64,000 bases of DNA from Legionella rubrilucens (GCF_001468125.1 NZ_LNYT01000004.1:38664-102663); one strand, 5' to 3'; counted from the first letter of the stretch, positions 35,849 through 45,446 are shown. A program made the numbers and translations. Notes: generated from the sequence alone by a model not told the origin.

Positions 35849-36949
35849 ATGACTAAACACCGTGATGACGCTCATCCCTCTTTGCCTTCCGAAGCAATGC
35901 CTGAGCGTCCTGAAGCAAAAAGCGAGTCTCGTCGTTCACACTGGTCGCCGCTCTCTCTGGCCGCCCTGGGGGTCGCGGTCCTGTCACTGATGTTAGCCTG
36001 GTATGCCCTTTCAGAGTCCCGCCAGTTCAATGAAGACAAGCAGAATCTTCAGACTGCATTTGAAAACATCAGCCAGGAGCAGCAACGTCATGTGCAGCAA
36101 CTGAGCCAGTTACAGCAACAGGTTAAAAGCGCGCAAACCCGGTTGCAGGAGCGCCTGACTGAGTTAAACAACCACGTCAACACCGCCATGGCACAGCGGC
36201 TCTACCAAAAGCAGGATTGGGTCTTGCTTAAGGCGCGCTATTATCTTGAACTGGCGCAAATCAACGCGCATTGGACAGACAATCAGGAAACCACCGCGGC
36301 TCTTTTGCAACAGGCCGATGAATTGCTGAAAACCCTGTCTGATCAGCGCATCTATGAGATCCGCCAGGCCATTGCCAAAGAAATTGCCGAAGTGAAATCC
36401 TCTCCCACCCTGGATATTGCTGGATTAATGAGCCAGCTCGATGCGGCGCAAAGCCTCGTTTCCAAGTTGCCGATTAAGCAAAGTATCAGCAGTCCCTCGT
36501 CCAATGCGCTGCCTGCCGCGCAAAAAGGCACGCCTTCCGCCTGGCGGGAAAGGCTTAGGGAAAGCCTGAACCTCCTGGAAAAACTGGTCGTGGTCCGCCA
36601 TCAGACAGACGACATCAAACCCATTCTTTCACCGCTCCATCAGGCCTTGCTCAGGGAAAGCATCCGTATGAATCTGCAGGAAGCCCAGTGGGCACTGCTG
36701 CAGAATAACGAGCAGGTTTATCAACAATCACTGGCCCAGGCCTTGAAAGACATCAACCGCACCTTTGAAAAAAAGGCGCCGGCCACTCAATCGTTGCTCA
36801 ACGAACTGCATACCTTAAAACAAACGGCATTAAATCCTGCCCGCCCGGTGATCGGCCAATCCCTGCCGCTTTTGAATCAATTGATTGAAAGCAACACGGC
36901 AGCCACCCCTTCTGCCGAGCAACCGGCTTCCACTCAAAAGGATAACTGA
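35849..36949 (+). CDS. hemX: HemX-like membrane protein
   Basis: HemX proteins are single-pass membrane proteins annotated with uroporphyrinogen III methylase, but probably act as scaffolds in haem synthesis. The product has 366 residues. A Pro/Glu-rich cytosolic N-terminus is followed by one membrane helix at about 36-56 (LAALGVAVLSLMLAWYAL) and a long coiled coil at about 60-115. The ATG at 35849 has AAGGA eight bases upstream. It is followed by hemY with a one-base overlap. In most relatives hemX follows hemD, but here hemC-hemD are 15 kb away. A near-perfect inverted repeat lies upstream at 35751-35780. Confidence 0.88.
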   Translation: MTKHRDDAHPSLPSEAMPERPEAKSESRRSHWSPLSLAALGVAVLSLMLAWYALSESRQFNEDKQNLQTAFENISQEQQRHVQQLSQLQQQVKSAQTRLQERLTELNNHVNTAMAQRLYQKQDWVLLKARYYLELAQINAHWTDNQETTAALLQQADELLKTLSDQRIYEIRQAIAKEIAEVKSSPTLDIAGLMSQLDAAQSLVSKLPIKQSISSPSSNALPAAQKGTPSAWRERLRESLNLLEKLVVVRHQTDDIKPILSPLHQALLRESIRMNLQEAQWALLQNNEQVYQQSLAQALKDINRTFEKKAPATQSLLNELHTLKQTALNPARPVIGQSLPLLNQLIESNTAATPSAEQPASTQKDN

Positions 36950-38133
36950 TGATGATACGGCTCTTTTTCATTTTCATTGTCCTCTTAGCCTCCGTCTGGC
37001 TGGGCATTCAATTAAGCCACGACCCGGGCTATCTGCTGATTGCCATTAATCACTGGACAGTGGAAACCACCCTGTGGGTAGCGATAATCTTAGCGCTGCT
37101 TGGCTTTTTTCTGCTTCATTACCTGCTTCTTTTAGGCGCCCGTCTAAGCCGAACTCCCCGCGCCTACAAAGCCTGGCGGCATAAACGGCGTACCCAGCAT
37201 GCACAGGAACAGACCCGGCGGGGCTTGATTGAATTCAGTGAGGGCTATTGGTCAGAGGCCCGCAATAACCTGATAAAGGCCCTTCCCAATGCGGAAACCC
37301 CTTTACTGAATTACCTGACTGCCGCACGTGCGGCGCAGGAAATGGGCGACAATCAACTGCGCGATGATTATTTACGTGAGGCCCAGCAATCCATGCCTGA
37401 AGCTAAAATTGCCGTTGAACTAACCCAGGCCCAATTGCAGTTGGCCAACAAACAATGGGAACAGGCCTTGGCCACGTTAAGGCATCTTCAGGATTTAGCG
37501 CCTAAACACCCCTATGTTTTAAAGCTGTTAATCCATCTTTACCGGGAAGTGAGGGATTGGCCGCAATTGATTGCGCTTTTGCCGGAATTGAAAAAATACC
37601 GTGTGGTCACTGGTGCCGACTATGACAATTTACAGCATCAGACTTATCTGCAGGCCCTGTGCGATCTGGCAAAAGCCGGTCAAAGCGACGCCCTGACCCA
37701 GTTGGTAAACAACCTGCCCAGAGCCTTGACTTATGATCCTGAACTGATGGCTGAATATAGCCGCTACTTAGCCAAACAGGGGCAGGAAACGCAGGCAGAA
37801 TCCATTTTAAGACAAGCCCTGCGTAAACAATACAGTCCGCTTCTGATTGATCTGTATGGGCAATTGAAAGTCAGCGAATCCCAACTCACCTTCGCGGAAT
37901 CCCTGTTAAAAAAATACCCGGATTCCCCGGAGCTGTTGCTTTGCCTCGGCCGATTAAGCACACACAATCATTTATGGGGGAAAGCCCGCACCTATTTTGA
38001 AAAGAGTCTGGAGCTGGAACCCACCCCCCAGGCTTATAACGAGTTGGGGCAATTGCTGCAGGAATTAAATGATCCGGCAGGTGCCTGCCAGGCTTACCGA
38101 CACGGGTTAACACTGGTCATTAATAAAAAATAA
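36949..38133 (+). CDS. hemY: HemY-like TPR membrane protein
   Basis: HemY of this type is an inner-membrane TPR protein found next to HemX; it is not the protoporphyrinogen oxidase of the same name. The product has 394 residues. Two membrane helices lie at about 1-20 and 42-65 (LFFIFIVLLASVWLG, VAIILALLGFFLLHYLLLL). TPR helices follow from about 100 to 390. Its start overlaps the hemX stop by one base, so the two form an operon. Its role in haem metabolism is inferred from gene neighbourhoods. Confidence 0.88.
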   Translation: MMIRLFFIFIVLLASVWLGIQLSHDPGYLLIAINHWTVETTLWVAIILALLGFFLLHYLLLLGARLSRTPRAYKAWRHKRRTQHAQEQTRRGLIEFSEGYWSEARNNLIKALPNAETPLLNYLTAARAAQEMGDNQLRDDYLREAQQSMPEAKIAVELTQAQLQLANKQWEQALATLRHLQDLAPKHPYVLKLLIHLYREVRDWPQLIALLPELKKYRVVTGADYDNLQHQTYLQALCDLAKAGQSDALTQLVNNLPRALTYDPELMAEYSRYLAKQGQETQAESILRQALRKQYSPLLIDLYGQLKVSESQLTFAESLLKKYPDSPELLLCLGRLSTHNHLWGKARTYFEKSLELEPTPQAYNELGQLLQELNDPAGACQAYRHGLTLVINKK

Positions 38134-39267
38134 TTACGGCTCGCCCGGAGTCACACGCAGGACCCCGCCTGATGCCCTGTTTTTCTGTCTTATAAAGGCC
38201 ACGGCCCACCATAAGGCGCAGTAAAGCAAGGCATAGAACAAAGAGGCATTTTCTTCGTTCGCCCAGCTAAACAACGTTCGGGTGATCATCAGTTTTGCAC
38301 TCACCACCGTCCCGTCAGCCAGAGTCCATTTCATCATGGCCTGGAGTTTTAGAAACAGGACGTGGAGAACATAAACCGCCAGCGCCTGAGTACCCAACAC
38401 CACGAGAGGTTGTCCCCAACCCCTTAAGCCTTTGACATCCATAAGCCAGTAACAACCGCTGAAAAGGAGTAAGGCCATACCACCCGTCCACGCCACGTAG
38501 GAGCTTGTCCATAACGCCTTGTTAATGGGAAAAAAATGGCCCCAGAGCGCCCCGACAAACATTAAACCCAAGCCGATGATCAGGATAAGGCGGGCTTTGT
38601 GATCAGGGCGTGATTCGTCAAGCAGCCTTACGCCTAATAAATTCCCTATCAGGGCCGTGGCGATTGCAGGAAGAGTGCTCAGCAAACCTTCCGGATCAAA
38701 AGGGCCGGTATATAAATGACCGGGAGCCCATAACACACGGTCAATATATCCTACCCAGTTTCCTTTAAGGCTTAAGGTAATGAAACCCTGGTCAGGCACA
38801 GGAATAAAACAAAGAAGAAGCCAATACCCCAGCAATAAGGCGGCAGCGAGGAAAGCCTGAGTTCTTACTGTACAGGTTAAATACAACAGGGAAGCAGCCA
38901 AATAACACAGGGCGATACGCTGCAATACGCCATAAACGCGCAGATTAGGCCAATCAAAATGAGGAAAGGCGTTCAGCAGCAGACCGATTAAAAACAGCAT
39001 GGCCGTGCGTTTAATTATTTTTGGCAGCAATTGCCTGACAGTAAGACCACGTGACAGGGCCTGAGACAAGCTGAATACAGAGGACGTCCCCACCATCAGA
39101 ATAAAAAACGGAAAAACCAGATCCGCCAGGGTACACCCATGCCAGGGTGAATGCTCAAGCCAGGGATAAGCCGTTTGGTTTCCAGGACTGTTGACAATAA
39201 CCATCAAAGCCACTGTCAATCCGCGAAACACATCCAGGGCCATGCAACGTGCCAGTGTTTTCTGCAA
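38134..39267 (-). CDS. HGSNAT/DUF5009-family membrane acyltransferase
   Basis: The product has 377 residues and about ten membrane helices. The N-terminal motif ALDVFRGLTVALMVIVNSPGN and the following HSPWHGCTLADLVFPFFILMVG are typical of the heparan-alpha-glucosaminide N-acetyltransferase family, in which a His carries the acetyl group across the membrane. The bacterial substrate is usually unknown. It lies six bases after a GH3 N-acetylhexosaminidase gene, which suggests both act on amino-sugar fragments such as those of peptidoglycan. It is convergent with hemY with no spacer. Confidence 0.82.
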   Translation of the reverse strand: MQKTLARCMALDVFRGLTVALMVIVNSPGNQTAYPWLEHSPWHGCTLADLVFPFFILMVGTSSVFSLSQALSRGLTVRQLLPKIIKRTAMLFLIGLLLNAFPHFDWPNLRVYGVLQRIALCYLAASLLYLTCTVRTQAFLAAALLLGYWLLLCFIPVPDQGFITLSLKGNWVGYIDRVLWAPGHLYTGPFDPEGLLSTLPAIATALIGNLLGVRLLDESRPDHKARLILIIGLGLMFVGALWGHFFPINKALWTSSYVAWTGGMALLLFSGCYWLMDVKGLRGWGQPLVVLGTQALAVYVLHVLFLKLQAMMKWTLADGTVVSAKLMITRTLFSWANEENASLFYALLYCALWWAVAFIRQKNRASGGVLRVTPGEP

Positions 39268-39273
39268 TTGAAA

Positions 39274-40416
39274 TTAATCCTTTTTAAGTGAGCTCTTAAA
39301 AGCAACGATATGCCGATACGCCTCGTCTATGCGTTTTTCGCTGATTTCACCTGCCTTGACTTTCGCTTCAATGAGATCAACCAGGGCTTTGGTTTCCTGA
39401 GGCTTATCGCTTAACTGATTACCAAACATAATCATGTCAGCGCCGGCATTAATCGCCAATGTCAGTGCCTTCTCAAGACCATAATGATCGCTGATGGCTT
39501 TCATTTGCATATCATCGGTGACAATCACGCCATCAAATTTTAACTTGTCACGTAAAAGTCCGGTTAATACTTTGTGGGATAACGTGGCAGGTAAACCCGA
39601 TTCGTCGAGTTGGCGGTTAACGATATGGGCAGTCATGATCATACCGCAGGAGGACTGCTGATGCAGTAATTGCCGGTAAGGACGTAATTCCATGGTTTTC
39701 CAGGTTTGAGACACATCGACAAATCCGACATGCGAGTCGGCAGTCGAACTGCCATGACCGGGAAAATGCTTATAGGCGCATTGCAGACCATGCGCCCGTA
39801 AATGACTGGCAACGACACCGGCATAATGGGCCACCACCGTGGGATCAGCGGAAAAACTGCGGTGCAACTGACCAATAACAGGGTTGTCCGGGTTCACATT
39901 CACATCAATCAACGGGGCAAAATCCAGATTAAAGCCGTTGCTGCTTAAGGTCACCGCTATGGTTTCGGCCAGTTGATGAGCCTTGGCATCGTTTAGTCTG
40001 GCGAAAGCCTCCGCTGACGGGATGGCTGGAAAGCCGTATTTTGCATTCAGGCGGTTCACTTCGCCGCCCTCATAATCGACTGAAATCAGCAAAGGCAAGG
40101 GTTTGCGATGATGGCGGCGGTTGGCCTTGTCTGCGGCGTGCTGCAGCGCCCGGTTTAAGCGCTGAACCTGTTTGGGACTTTCAATGTTTTTATTAAAGGT
40201 CTCGGTCTGGTCACTGTAGTCAAATAAAATCACCCCACCAATGTTTTCTTCTGCAATGGCCTGGAGGATGGGGGAGTGCTTACCCACGGTTTTCCCTTCA
40301 AAACCCACAATAAGCATTTGCCCAATCTTGTCCCGCAAACGGCTGTCTGAAGCCTCCGATTCGCTGACCATGAACAGACTAAGCACCATGGCCAATGCAC
40401 TGGCTAAATAGCTCAT
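39274..40416 (-). CDS. Exported GH3 beta-N-acetylhexosaminidase (NagZ-like)
   Basis: This is a glycoside hydrolase family 3 enzyme of 380 residues. The motif KHFPGHG followed by DSH (YKHFPGHGSSTADSH) marks the NagZ subgroup, and the nucleophile Asp is in GVIVTDDMQM. Unlike cytosolic NagZ it has a signal peptide-like N-terminus (about 1-22, LASALAMVLSLFMVSESEA), so it probably acts in the periplasm or outside the cell. Candidate substrates are GlcNAc-MurNAc fragments or chitin-like oligomers. It forms an operon with the downstream acyltransferase. Confidence 0.87.
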   Translation of the reverse strand: MSYLASALAMVLSLFMVSESEASDSRLRDKIGQMLIVGFEGKTVGKHSPILQAIAEENIGGVILFDYSDQTETFNKNIESPKQVQRLNRALQHAADKANRRHHRKPLPLLISVDYEGGEVNRLNAKYGFPAIPSAEAFARLNDAKAHQLAETIAVTLSSNGFNLDFAPLIDVNVNPDNPVIGQLHRSFSADPTVVAHYAGVVASHLRAHGLQCAYKHFPGHGSSTADSHVGFVDVSQTWKTMELRPYRQLLHQQSSCGMIMTAHIVNRQLDESGLPATLSHKVLTGLLRDKLKFDGVIVTDDMQMKAISDHYGLEKALTLAINAGADMIMFGNQLSDKPQETKALVDLIEAKVKAGEISEKRIDEAYRHIVAFKSSLKKD

Positions 40417-40497
40417 AGCCCCTCAAAAGGTTAAAAATTTAACAAATAATATCAAAATAAATCACGACAGGGCAATCAAAAATTAAAAAAGAGGTTA

Positions 40498-41292
40498 TTA
40501 TTCAAGACCTAACGTCAATTTTACCCGGGTATAGGCACAATGAAACCCCGTTTTCTGGCAATTTAATTCAGACACCGATCCAGGCGCGGTCGTCACGGCT
40601 GCAAGCTTGGCGCCCTGCTCTTTTGCAAATTGCAGCCGGTTTAAAAGCAGGGCTTTTTGCAGGCCCTTCCCTCGGTAAAGGGGCAGGGTACTGGTAACTC
40701 CCAAATCGCCGATGCCATCATGAATAGCGATCGTTCCTCCCGCCACCAGGTTGTTGTCTACCAGGGCAGCAAATGCCGTCACATTGGCTGCACTGGCGTA
40801 ATGATAGAAATGCTCCTCTGCCTCCAGGCAGTTGAAGCCATGCGCGACCACTCTTGCCCAGGCACTCAACTCACTTTTTTCCACCGGACGTATAAGGCAA
40901 GAGGTAGTGTTTGAATGCCATTGCCCTTCCTGCTGCCTTAAGTCGATAATCGAAACGGTATTCATTTCCGTTAACCGGTAACCGCGTTTGCCGAGTTGTA
41001 AAGGCAACCAATCAGGCACCAGGGGGCAAAGCTCGATATCCACCTGAGGATTACCCTGTTGACGATAAAATTGTTCTATCGCTGCAATGTCATCACCAAA
41101 CTGTGCTCTTTCGGTGGCAAATCCCCAACCAATCACCTGCGTCAGAAACGAGTCTGTTCCAGAAAAACAGGCTGCCCCGCCGGATATATTCAAAACAGCC
41201 TGTGCGGGATAGGAGCATGTCACATTGATGTGAGTCTGTTTAATGCAGTTCTCAATCAGAACAGCGGTATGTTTCGATACCAGCATAGGCAT
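40498..41292 (-). CDS. GNAT-family N-acetyltransferase
   Basis: The product has 264 residues. The C-terminal half (about 130-264) is a GNAT domain with the acetyl-CoA loop LYRGKGLQKALLLNRLQFA. The N-terminal half (about 1-125) looks like a degenerate second GNAT-like lobe. Substrate unknown. The gene stands alone, divergent from the rightward hypothetical gene that starts at 41463. Confidence 0.8.
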   Translation of the reverse strand: MPMLVSKHTAVLIENCIKQTHINVTCSYPAQAVLNISGGAACFSGTDSFLTQVIGWGFATERAQFGDDIAAIEQFYRQQGNPQVDIELCPLVPDWLPLQLGKRGYRLTEMNTVSIIDLRQQEGQWHSNTTSCLIRPVEKSELSAWARVVAHGFNCLEAEEHFYHYASAANVTAFAALVDNNLVAGGTIAIHDGIGDLGVTSTLPLYRGKGLQKALLLNRLQFAKEQGAKLAAVTTAPGSVSELNCQKTGFHCAYTRVKLTLGLE

Positions 41293-41462
41293 TCAAGATC
41301 AAATTTCAGAGGCACTAGCATAGCACTTTCTTGGAGGGACATTAAGTGATCAAGGATTAACAGCGTGGTTTCAAATGCACTATCCAGGGCTCGTTGATGC
41401 CCATCCTGTGATTTATATATGGTCTAAAATTAAAGGAGCCCCTGATCGAGTTGTTGTAACGC

Positions 41463-42587
41463 ATGGCAGTTAAAATTAACCCTGAACGGTTGATTCGCGC
41501 ATCAGGAAATGGCTTGATCAATACCGTTCAATCCCTTTGCGAGCCCTATAGGTTGATCCACATTCCAAGGGATGTATTGGACCAGGCGGTGTTGAACGCC
41601 CTGCAGGGAGCGGTTCTTTTTAAAGATAACAATCCCCTGAAGGCGGAGCAGTGCTGGCAAATCGTTGACATATTATGCCATGCCCGATGTCACGACCACC
41701 ACGTCAGTGAGAAATGCCTCGACAAGGTTCTGCTTGCAGCTGTTTCTTCCGAACGAACCGGAGTGGTCAGACGTCTTTTGCAGCTGAAACCCCCTCTTTT
41801 TCCGGGCACCGACACCATCCATGCCGCCTTTCAGACAGCAATAACCCTGAACTCCTCACACAAATGGGAATTGATGATCTGCTTATGCCGCATGGGAATC
41901 AGCGAAGATAGGCGTACTCTGGTTTTTACAGAGCTCGCCAAGGCCTTGCAATGGCGGGCCATCGACAGTCTCTATGCGGCCGGATTAAGACCACACCAAC
42001 TCGGCGTCGATTTCATGCTTCATCATGCGGCGAAAAACGCACAATGGGATGTTTTTCAGAACATAATCGCCCTGCAGGAACCTGGCAAACAGGCTGCAGG
42101 TCAGTTTTTAAAAATGGCCGTCCGTGCCGGACAGAGTGCGATTGTCTTTCAACTTTGCAAACTGACTACGGATAATGCCGTTGCGAAAGACATCCTTCTG
42201 GAAGCCATGGCTATCGCGAAAGCCACAAAACAACTCGCGATAGCCTGCCACCTTAAAGCCCACTTCATCGCTTCAGACTGCCTTAAACCGTTAGCCGCTG
42301 TTTTCTCCCTGTTGAAAGATTATCTTCCGCCGGAAAATCACCTTTCCACGTTTTTTAAAGCAAATGAGGATTCGATTGGACACCTGAAGGAGGTGGCATT
42401 TTCCATAGCCAGAGGCTATCCCGAGGACGAGGAGGAAAGCCAGATTATTCGTGACATCATTTTTTCCTTGAAAAGCAACCCCCTTTACCTCAACGATTTG
42501 CCCTTCATTGCGATGGTCAATTACATTGTCGAGCACTATACCGATGATCATTACGTGGGCCATTCAGGCACACACACCTTACAATAA
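41463..42587 (+). CDS. Alpha-helical repeat protein, possible effector
   Basis: I do not recognise this gene. The product has 374 residues, no signal peptide and no membrane segment. It consists of helix pairs with ankyrin- or solenoid-like spacing at about 85-225 (KVLLAAVSSERTGVVRRLLQ, MLHHAAKNAQWDVFQNIIAL, FLKMAVRAGQSAIVFQLCKL). Such degenerate helical repeats are frequent in Legionella host-directed proteins. The C-terminus is moderately acidic (YPEDEEESQ near 320). Effector function is a guess from architecture. Confidence 0.65.
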   Translation: MAVKINPERLIRASGNGLINTVQSLCEPYRLIHIPRDVLDQAVLNALQGAVLFKDNNPLKAEQCWQIVDILCHARCHDHHVSEKCLDKVLLAAVSSERTGVVRRLLQLKPPLFPGTDTIHAAFQTAITLNSSHKWELMICLCRMGISEDRRTLVFTELAKALQWRAIDSLYAAGLRPHQLGVDFMLHHAAKNAQWDVFQNIIALQEPGKQAAGQFLKMAVRAGQSAIVFQLCKLTTDNAVAKDILLEAMAIAKATKQLAIACHLKAHFIASDCLKPLAAVFSLLKDYLPPENHLSTFFKANEDSIGHLKEVAFSIARGYPEDEEESQIIRDIIFSLKSNPLYLNDLPFIAMVNYIVEHYTDDHYVGHSGTHTLQ

Positions 42588-42725
42588 AGAACAGTCTAGC
42601 CCCCATCATCGATACCCATCTCACTGAAAATAAATATTTTTTTAGGCGGATTGACAACGCATTCGCCCTCCCCCATTATTAATTTTCACTTTACGGAAGC
42701 GGTATTAACAACAGAAGGACGGATA

Positions 42726-43151
42726 ATGAAAAAGAAAGCGTTGGTGTCGTTAATTTCTGGTTTGGCGTTAACTTCCTTTGTCCATGCCAGCCCCATTGGC
42801 GTGACCGTGGATATTTTCTGCCCTATGGCGATGGGAAGCAACGCGTTAACCAATTTTGGTGATTACATTGCCGGTTACGGTTATGAAAATCTCTTGTCAC
42901 AGAATAATCTGATTTATTTTAAATCCGATTCAGTGCCCACGGATTTACCGACACAGTTGACTAATTATTTCAATGAAATGGTTAATTACAACAGCACCAC
43001 AGGCCGTGTCACCTGCGGTTACGTCAGCAATCTGCCGACTGAACCCCGCTTTACCGTCTCCTATTACCTGACTAATGGCAAAGGGGGTGCGGTGCAATGG
43101 CAATCGAGCAACTCCATTAATATTATCCTGCCCCTGGGCATCACGGCTTAA
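42726..43151 (+). CDS. Small exported protein, unrecognised
   Basis: From ATG 42726 (AAGGA 11 bases upstream) the product has 141 residues. A clear signal peptide spans about residues 1-21 (KKKALVSLISGLALTSFVHAS). The mature part is rich in Asn, Tyr and Ser with two cysteines that could pair. It looks like a small periplasmic or secreted protein. A second small exported protein of similar layout is at 62693 but the sequences differ. Function unknown. A long hairpin follows the stop codon. Confidence 0.7.
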   Translation: MKKKALVSLISGLALTSFVHASPIGVTVDIFCPMAMGSNALTNFGDYIAGYGYENLLSQNNLIYFKSDSVPTDLPTQLTNYFNEMVNYNSTTGRVTCGYVSNLPTEPRFTVSYYLTNGKGGAVQWQSSNSINIILPLGITA

Positions 43152-43159
43152 GTTTTTTT

Positions 43160-43191
43160 CAGCGTGCCTTCAGGTACGGAAAGGCACGCTG
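43160..43191. terminator. Long hairpin between secreted protein gene and hemE
   Basis: CAGCGTGCCTT and AAGGCACGCTG form a perfect 11-bp stem with a 10-base loop. It sits in the 58-base spacer between two convergent stop codons. The run of seven T lies before it on the plus strand, not after it, so it is not a classical terminator. Confidence 0.5.
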
Positions 43192-43209
43192 CTTAAACCA
43201 GAAACCTGT

Positions 43210-44271
43210 TCACAGTCGACTTTTATGAAACTTCCGGCTGTATTCATTGACTGTTTCAACCAGTGCCGTTACGTGTTCAGGCGGGATGTGAGGAAGGATG
43301 CCGTGGCCAAGATTAAAAACATGACCGGATCCCTCACCGTAATCGTCCAGTAATTGTTTGGTTCTCTCGATTATTACAGAAGGAGGCGCTAACAACGTCA
43401 CCGGATCGAGATTGCCCTGCAAGGCAACCTGCTTCCCTACCCGGCGTTTCGCGTCATTAATGTCCGTGGTCCAATCCAGCCCCACACACTGGCAACCCGT
43501 TTCCGCGATAGTCTCCAACCATTGCCCCCCGCCTTTTGTAAAAAGAATGATGGGAATATCCGGGGCATGTTGTTTAAGATAATGGACAATGTTTTGCATA
43601 TAAACCAAAGAAAACTGTTGGTAATCCCGCGTGGAAAGCACCCCGCCCCAGGTATCAAAAACCATGACGGCATCCACCCCGTGGCTGATTTGTGCATGCA
43701 GATAAGACTGAACAGAGGCTGTTAGTTTGGCAAGCAGCCGGTGCAGGACCTCCGGCGCGCTGTAAAGCATTTTTTTAATGGCATAAAAGGCATGGGTCGC
43801 CTGCCCTTCCACCATGTACGTCGCCAGAGTAAACGGGCTGCCGGAGAAACCAATGAGCGGCAGGCGGCCTGCCAATGAGGTTTTAATCAACTGGACTGCA
43901 TCCATGACATACTTTAACTCACTGCCCGGATCGATGGACGGCAACTCCTCAACGTCAGCCAAAGATTGAATGGTTTTCGCCAAGACCGGTCCCCGCTGTT
44001 CGATAATACTCACCCCCATGCCCATGGCATCGGGAATGGTTAAAATATCAGAAAACAAAATGGCCGCATCCAACTCATACCGGGTAATGGGCTGCATGGT
44101 CACTTCGCAGGCCAATTCGGGCGTTTTGCAAAGCGTCATAAAATCACCAGCCCTGTCGCGGGTCTTTAAGTATTCCGGTAAATACCGCCCGGCCTGCCTC
44201 ATAATCCAGATGGGGGTTTTATCCACCGGTTCTCGTCTTAATGCCCGAATGAATCGATAATTCGTATCCAT
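43210..44271 (-). CDS. hemE: Uroporphyrinogen decarboxylase
   Basis: HemE removes four carboxyl groups from uroporphyrinogen III to give coproporphyrinogen III. From ATG 44271 ([15 protein letters not shown]) the product has 353 residues. The signature [15 protein letters not shown] with the substrate-binding arginines and [16 protein letters not shown] are intact. The catalytic Asp is in [14 protein letters not shown]. It lies 27 bases after hemB in a leftward hemB-hemE operon, at the left edge of the porphyrin cluster. Confidence 0.95.
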   Translation of the reverse strand: MDTNYRFIRALRREPVDKTPIWIMRQAGRYLPEYLKTRDRAGDFMTLCKTPELACEVTMQPITRYELDAAILFSDILTIPDAMGMGVSIIEQRGPVLAKTIQSLADVEELPSIDPGSELKYVMDAVQLIKTSLAGRLPLIGFSGSPFTLATYMVEGQATHAFYAIKKMLYSAPEVLHRLLAKLTASVQSYLHAQISHGVDAVMVFDTWGGVLSTRDYQQFSLVYMQNIVHYLKQHAPDIPIILFTKGGGQWLETIAETGCQCVGLDWTTDINDAKRRVGKQVALQGNLDPVTLLAPPSVIIERTKQLLDDYGEGSGHVFNLGHGILPHIPPEHVTALVETVNEYSRKFHKSRL

Positions 44272-44298
44272 ACCGCCGCTCCTCAGTAGTGACAATGC

Positions 44299-45294
44299 TC
44301 AGATCGGTTTAAGCCAGGTCGCAATCTGCTTGGCTGAATAGGTAATGATTAAATCCGCACCGGCTCTTTTAACCGCCAGCGTCTGTTCGAGAACCACATC
44401 ACGCTCATTAATCCACCCGGCTTTAGCTGCCGCTTTTATCATGGCATATTCCCCCCCTACACAATAAGCAGCCAGGGGGACGTGGGGAAACGACATTTTC
44501 ATTTTGGCAATGATATCCAGGTAGAACAGCGCAGGCTTCACCATCACGATGTCCGCGCCTTCGGCAACATCCAAAGCGGTTTCGCTGAAGGCCTGAGCAC
44601 TATTGGCCGGATCCATCTGATAGGATTTTCTATTGCCCTGGGAAGGCATTGAATCCACCGCCGTTCGAAAGGGACTGTAGAGCGAAGAAGCATATTTGGC
44701 TGAATAACTCATAATGGGTAAATGTGAAAAACCGGCGGCGTCCAATCCTTTGCGAATGGAATCAATCATGCCATCCATCATGCCGCTCGGCGCGACGACA
44801 TCCACCCCCGCTTCAGCATGAACGACGGCTTGTTTTGCCAACAGGGGCAAAGTGGCATCATTGTTGACATCCGGATGACCCAGCAGATTGTCCACGACAC
44901 CGCAATGGCCATGGGTGGTGTATTCGCAAAAACACAGATCGGTCATCACGACTAATTCAGGAAATTCCTTTTTAATGGCGGCCACCGCCTGAGGGATGAC
45001 TTCCTCTTTATTCCAGGCACCGGAACCCAGGTTGTCTTTATGCTCGGGCAGACCAAATAACAGTATCGCTTTGATCCCTAACGCAATGACCTCCTTCAGT
45101 TCCAGCAGCAGCATGTCTTTCGACAATTGATAACAACCCGGCATGGCTGATATTTCCTTTTTTATTTTTTTACCATGCGTCACAAAAAGGGGGTAAATCA
45201 GATGGTCTAAATGGATGTGGTTTTCCCGTACCAGGTCTCTTATACCAGGGTTATGGCGCAGTCTTCTGAGGCGTGTACCGGGAAAAAAAGACAT
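44299..45294 (-). CDS. hemB: Porphobilinogen synthase (ALA dehydratase)
   Basis: HemB joins two 5-aminolevulinate molecules into porphobilinogen. From ATG 45294 (GGAG upstream) the product has 331 residues. The zinc site DLCFCEYTTHGHCG and the two Schiff-base lysines (YSAKYASSLYSPFR and VMVKPALFYLD) are present. One oddity: the usual YQVSGEY reads YCVGGEY here, so the substrate-contacting Ser is Gly and a Cys replaces Gln. It diverges from hemA across 152 bases and is followed by hemE. Confidence 0.94.
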   Translation of the reverse strand: MSFFPGTRLRRLRHNPGIRDLVRENHIHLDHLIYPLFVTHGKKIKKEISAMPGCYQLSKDMLLLELKEVIALGIKAILLFGLPEHKDNLGSGAWNKEEVIPQAVAAIKKEFPELVVMTDLCFCEYTTHGHCGVVDNLLGHPDVNNDATLPLLAKQAVVHAEAGVDVVAPSGMMDGMIDSIRKGLDAAGFSHLPIMSYSAKYASSLYSPFRTAVDSMPSQGNRKSYQMDPANSAQAFSETALDVAEGADIVMVKPALFYLDIIAKMKMSFPHVPLAAYCVGGEYAMIKAAAKAGWINERDVVLEQTLAVKRAGADLIITYSAKQIATWLKPI

Positions 45295-45323
45295 AAATTC
45301 TCCACGAGAAAACATGTGGAATA

Positions 45324-45379
45324 ATTATAGACAATAACTGATCAATTTTCTTGCTATATGGCAAATAATTGGCTATACC
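45324..45379. promoter_or_regulatory. Divergent hemB / hemA promoter region
   Basis: For hemA, TTGCTA (45351-45356) and TATACC (45374-45379) are 17 bases apart on the plus strand. For hemB, a consensus TATAAT -10 lies on the minus strand at 45329-45324, about 30 bases before the start codon, with no good -35. A single regulator binding between them could control both halves of the porphyrin cluster. Confidence 0.5.
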
Positions 45380-45446
45380 CTGTGTATGTCCCTTAAATCT
45401 TAACCTAATTGCCGAGTACTTTTTAACTTTTAAGGTGGCGGTATGT

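Noticed and set aside
36949..38133. HemY as protoporphyrinogen oxidase
   Set aside because: The protein has two membrane helices and TPR repeats and no FAD-binding motif; it is the unrelated HemX-partner HemY. HemJ fills the oxidase role.
43151..43191. Classical terminator for hemE or the secreted protein gene
   Set aside because: The T run is on the wrong side of the stem for the plus strand and reads as A on the minus strand, so only a hairpin is claimed.
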